Shown here in pieces: positions 62,116 to 64,000 of a stretch of DNA of 64,000 nt. This DNA is from Loripinus fragilis. Taxonomy: Eukaryota; Mollusca; Bivalvia; Lucinida; Lucinidae. The notes under the pieces were generated by a model. The model was given only the letters and a program-made list of their open reading frames with translations, was not told the DNA's origin and made no database searches. Where the stretch lies: contig OZ026515.1 of the NCBI GenBank assembly GCA_964019695.1, positions 78,046,678-78,110,677 of the forward strand. The letters run 5' to 3'. The translations under genes were made by a program, and so were the position numbers. Each line of letters begins with the position of its first letter. The stretch's first letter is position 1.

Positions 62116-62244
62116 CTGAAAGAAATAAAAGACAGCAATTAGTAAACCCATTTAAGCCGAATGGAATTTACCACACTTTATAAAACGGATCATTCCATTA
62201 CCGTTTTAAGGTTTTGGGTGGTGGGGGTATTCAAATTTCAATAG

Positions 62245-62360
62245 AACATTATGTAAACAAACAGTGGAGACCCTGATCAGGCGCCGCATTTAGCGGCGCC
62301 TGATCTGGGTCGGCACCGTTTCAGTTTGCATGTGTCTACAAAAAGACGCTAGGCTGGATT
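62245..62360. repeat. hairpin element 'gatcaggcgccgcatttagc'
   Basis: 'accctgatcaggcgccgc' pairs with 'gcggcgcctgatctgggt' around 'atttag'. Flanks 'aaacaaacagtggagaccct' and 'agacgctaggctgg' place it with the elements at 13600 and 45460. Confidence 0.75.
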
Positions 62361-62369
62361 AAAGAAACA

Positions 62370-64000
62370 ACAGCTCGGCAACCGGGTACACTGTCATATC
62401 CCGGCGGCAACGATTTCTTACGCACTCGCCACACACGTGCGTGACGAATACATAAGATATCTGCGACAAATTTATGCTTATTCTCCACATTTAACAATTA
62501 TTTTAAACATGTGAAACAAGAAATATCTTTAAAAAATATATTCGGCGGCTCTCAAATACTGACGATAAACGCAACCAAATTCACTTGTTTAGACGAGGGC
62601 GCAACACCCTTGGGCCCTTATAGTGCAACGAGAGGATTTACATGGTAGTAGCACGACTGATATGCCGATAGTCGGTCGGTTGAAAATGTCCGATAAACAA
62701 ACAATTTTAACACAATTTACTCGAAATAAATTTTCCTTTTTAAAGGAGGGCTTGCCTAGTTGAAAAACAGCATGTGCACCTTGTTGGGAACACCTCCAAA
62801 TTTGGTTATTGTTTACACTGCACTAAAACCACGTCATAGACGAACATTAACAATAGTTATTGAGTCGGTGGGTAAGATACTCTTGGAAAAAGAAAAACAC
62901 AAACAGTTATCTAAAGCGGCACCTAGCAACGTACACTGAAGGACTTTAAAAACGCAAAAAAAAATGAAATTAATAAAATTTTACTTATTTTCAATGGATC
63001 AATTTTTTGGGTTTTGACAACAATGAACATCAGCACGTCAGCAAAACATGTTTTTAATTTCATGCCAAAATATTAATAATGTTAGGACAACAGTCTTTCG
63101 AATAGCAATACCCTTAGATTCAAAAGTTGCAAATTGAAATTTGTCTAGGAATCAGACGTGATTTAAAGTAATTGTTTCAAAATATTTTTATTAAAAACCT
63201 GGATACAAATTACCCTCAAAGCCCTATTATTTGTCTGGAACTGACGATAGCCAGCCAGAACGGATATCTTTGATGCAAATATCGTTGATACACTTGACGT
63301 AAGTTGCCGTCTTAACGTCAGGTCGTCATTTTTGGTTAACCAGACCTGCCTTAATATTTAACTGTCCCTGTAGCCTGATAACGATCTCTGAGGGGTTGTA
63401 TAGTTGATCGCCTTTCCCAAAGGCCTAGAACTTTTCAAAAAGTCATTTCATGTTTCCCATATAAATATATTCCTATTTTGTTGCTAGTCTATAGTAGGCT
63501 GATGCTAAGTTCTGATAATCATACAACTCTACTGCAGACAATTACATTTATAGAGTAATGAACATAACCATTTGGAAAAGAAAGAAATATTATTATAATA
63601 TTTTACGTGTATTAATGACCACTTTTATTATCAGCCTGGTAACAATTCTATATAGATTACTGATGGCAATTATAATGGCTCACTTCGAATCGAAGTTTAA
63701 ATCCTACTATAGTAACTAAAGTTCAATTTGAACATGGATAGTCGCTACTATAGTGACGTCATGAACCCACTGAAGATCAACGGTGGGTCAGAGCACCGTT
63801 ACTCTAGTAGCTTATCTGGTGGTTCCCTCCTCTAGACCTATCTAGCAAGATGGGTTCAAGATCTATCAATAGCGTCAAAATGTTTTTATTTTACAAAATA
63901 AATCCTTGATGTGTTCTATTTGAGGTCCCTCTTATTCGTAATTGTTAGTTAGAGTAGTCTGTGCAGTTTATGCACGCCCTTTTTGTCTATGATGAAGAAT
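62370..64000. other. upstream intron or 5' region of the Mesh-like gene; no exon found
   Basis: Both strands were read for a NIDO-leading or signal-peptide exon; none had the right phase and donor. The stretch 63690-63840 has inverted blocks ('ttcaatttgaacatgg', 'tcgctactatagtgacg') but no second copy was noticed. Confidence 0.4.

Noticed and set aside
62370..64000. Search for a signal-peptide or NIDO-leading exon
   Set aside because: Candidate donors at 62415 and 62980 follow sequences that do not resemble the family, so no exon was called.

Overview
The window is animal nuclear DNA, most likely from a bivalve mollusc. It is AT-rich, its genes are split by long introns, and it is crowded with short palindromic transposons, tRNA-derived SINEs, decayed Tc1/mariner copies and several tandem arrays. 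The bivalve assignment rests on the style of the repeats and is inference.

Two genes run towards each other. At the left edge (1-282, + strand) is the 3' end of a coding exon whose last four residues before the stop are WRPW. This is the Groucho-binding tail of Hairy/Enhancer-of-split (HES) repressors, so the exon is called as the C-terminus of a HES gene whose bHLH part lies outside the window.

Almost all the rest of the window is one minus-strand gene. Seventeen exons could be joined with matching splice phases from 62115 down to a stop at 8550-8552, giving 1003 residues. The domain order is NIDO, E-set/IPT-like, AMOP, VWD, sushi/CCP, one transmembrane helix, then a short cytoplasmic tail ending QEYF. 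This order matches Mesh, the septate-junction protein of insects, better than SUSD2 or MUC4. The signal peptide and the beginning of the NIDO region were not found and probably lie beyond 64000.

The introns hold the unusual material. (i) The edges of three Mesh exons, with their splice sites, have been tandemly amplified: the 3' edge of the sushi exon (about 14 extra copies, 89-bp period), the 5' edge of the first AMOP exon (two extra copies, 89 bp) and the 5' edge of the post-VWD exon (three extra copies, 83 bp). (ii) A 9.3-kb satellite of 69-bp units fills much of the 14.4-kb intron that splits the NIDO domain. Because 69 is a multiple of three, it gives long open frames on the + strand, and it has dimeric and kilobase-scale higher-order structure. 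(iii) Shorter minisatellites with periods of about 40 and 59 bp lie in other introns. (iv) At least ten families of palindromic or inverted-repeat elements recur through the introns. (v) One G-rich element has inserted into a tandem array with a clear 8-bp target duplication. (vi) A 1.3-kb mariner copy keeps both terminal repeats but has a broken transposase.

No bacterial operon, CRISPR array, rRNA or functional tRNA gene was seen.
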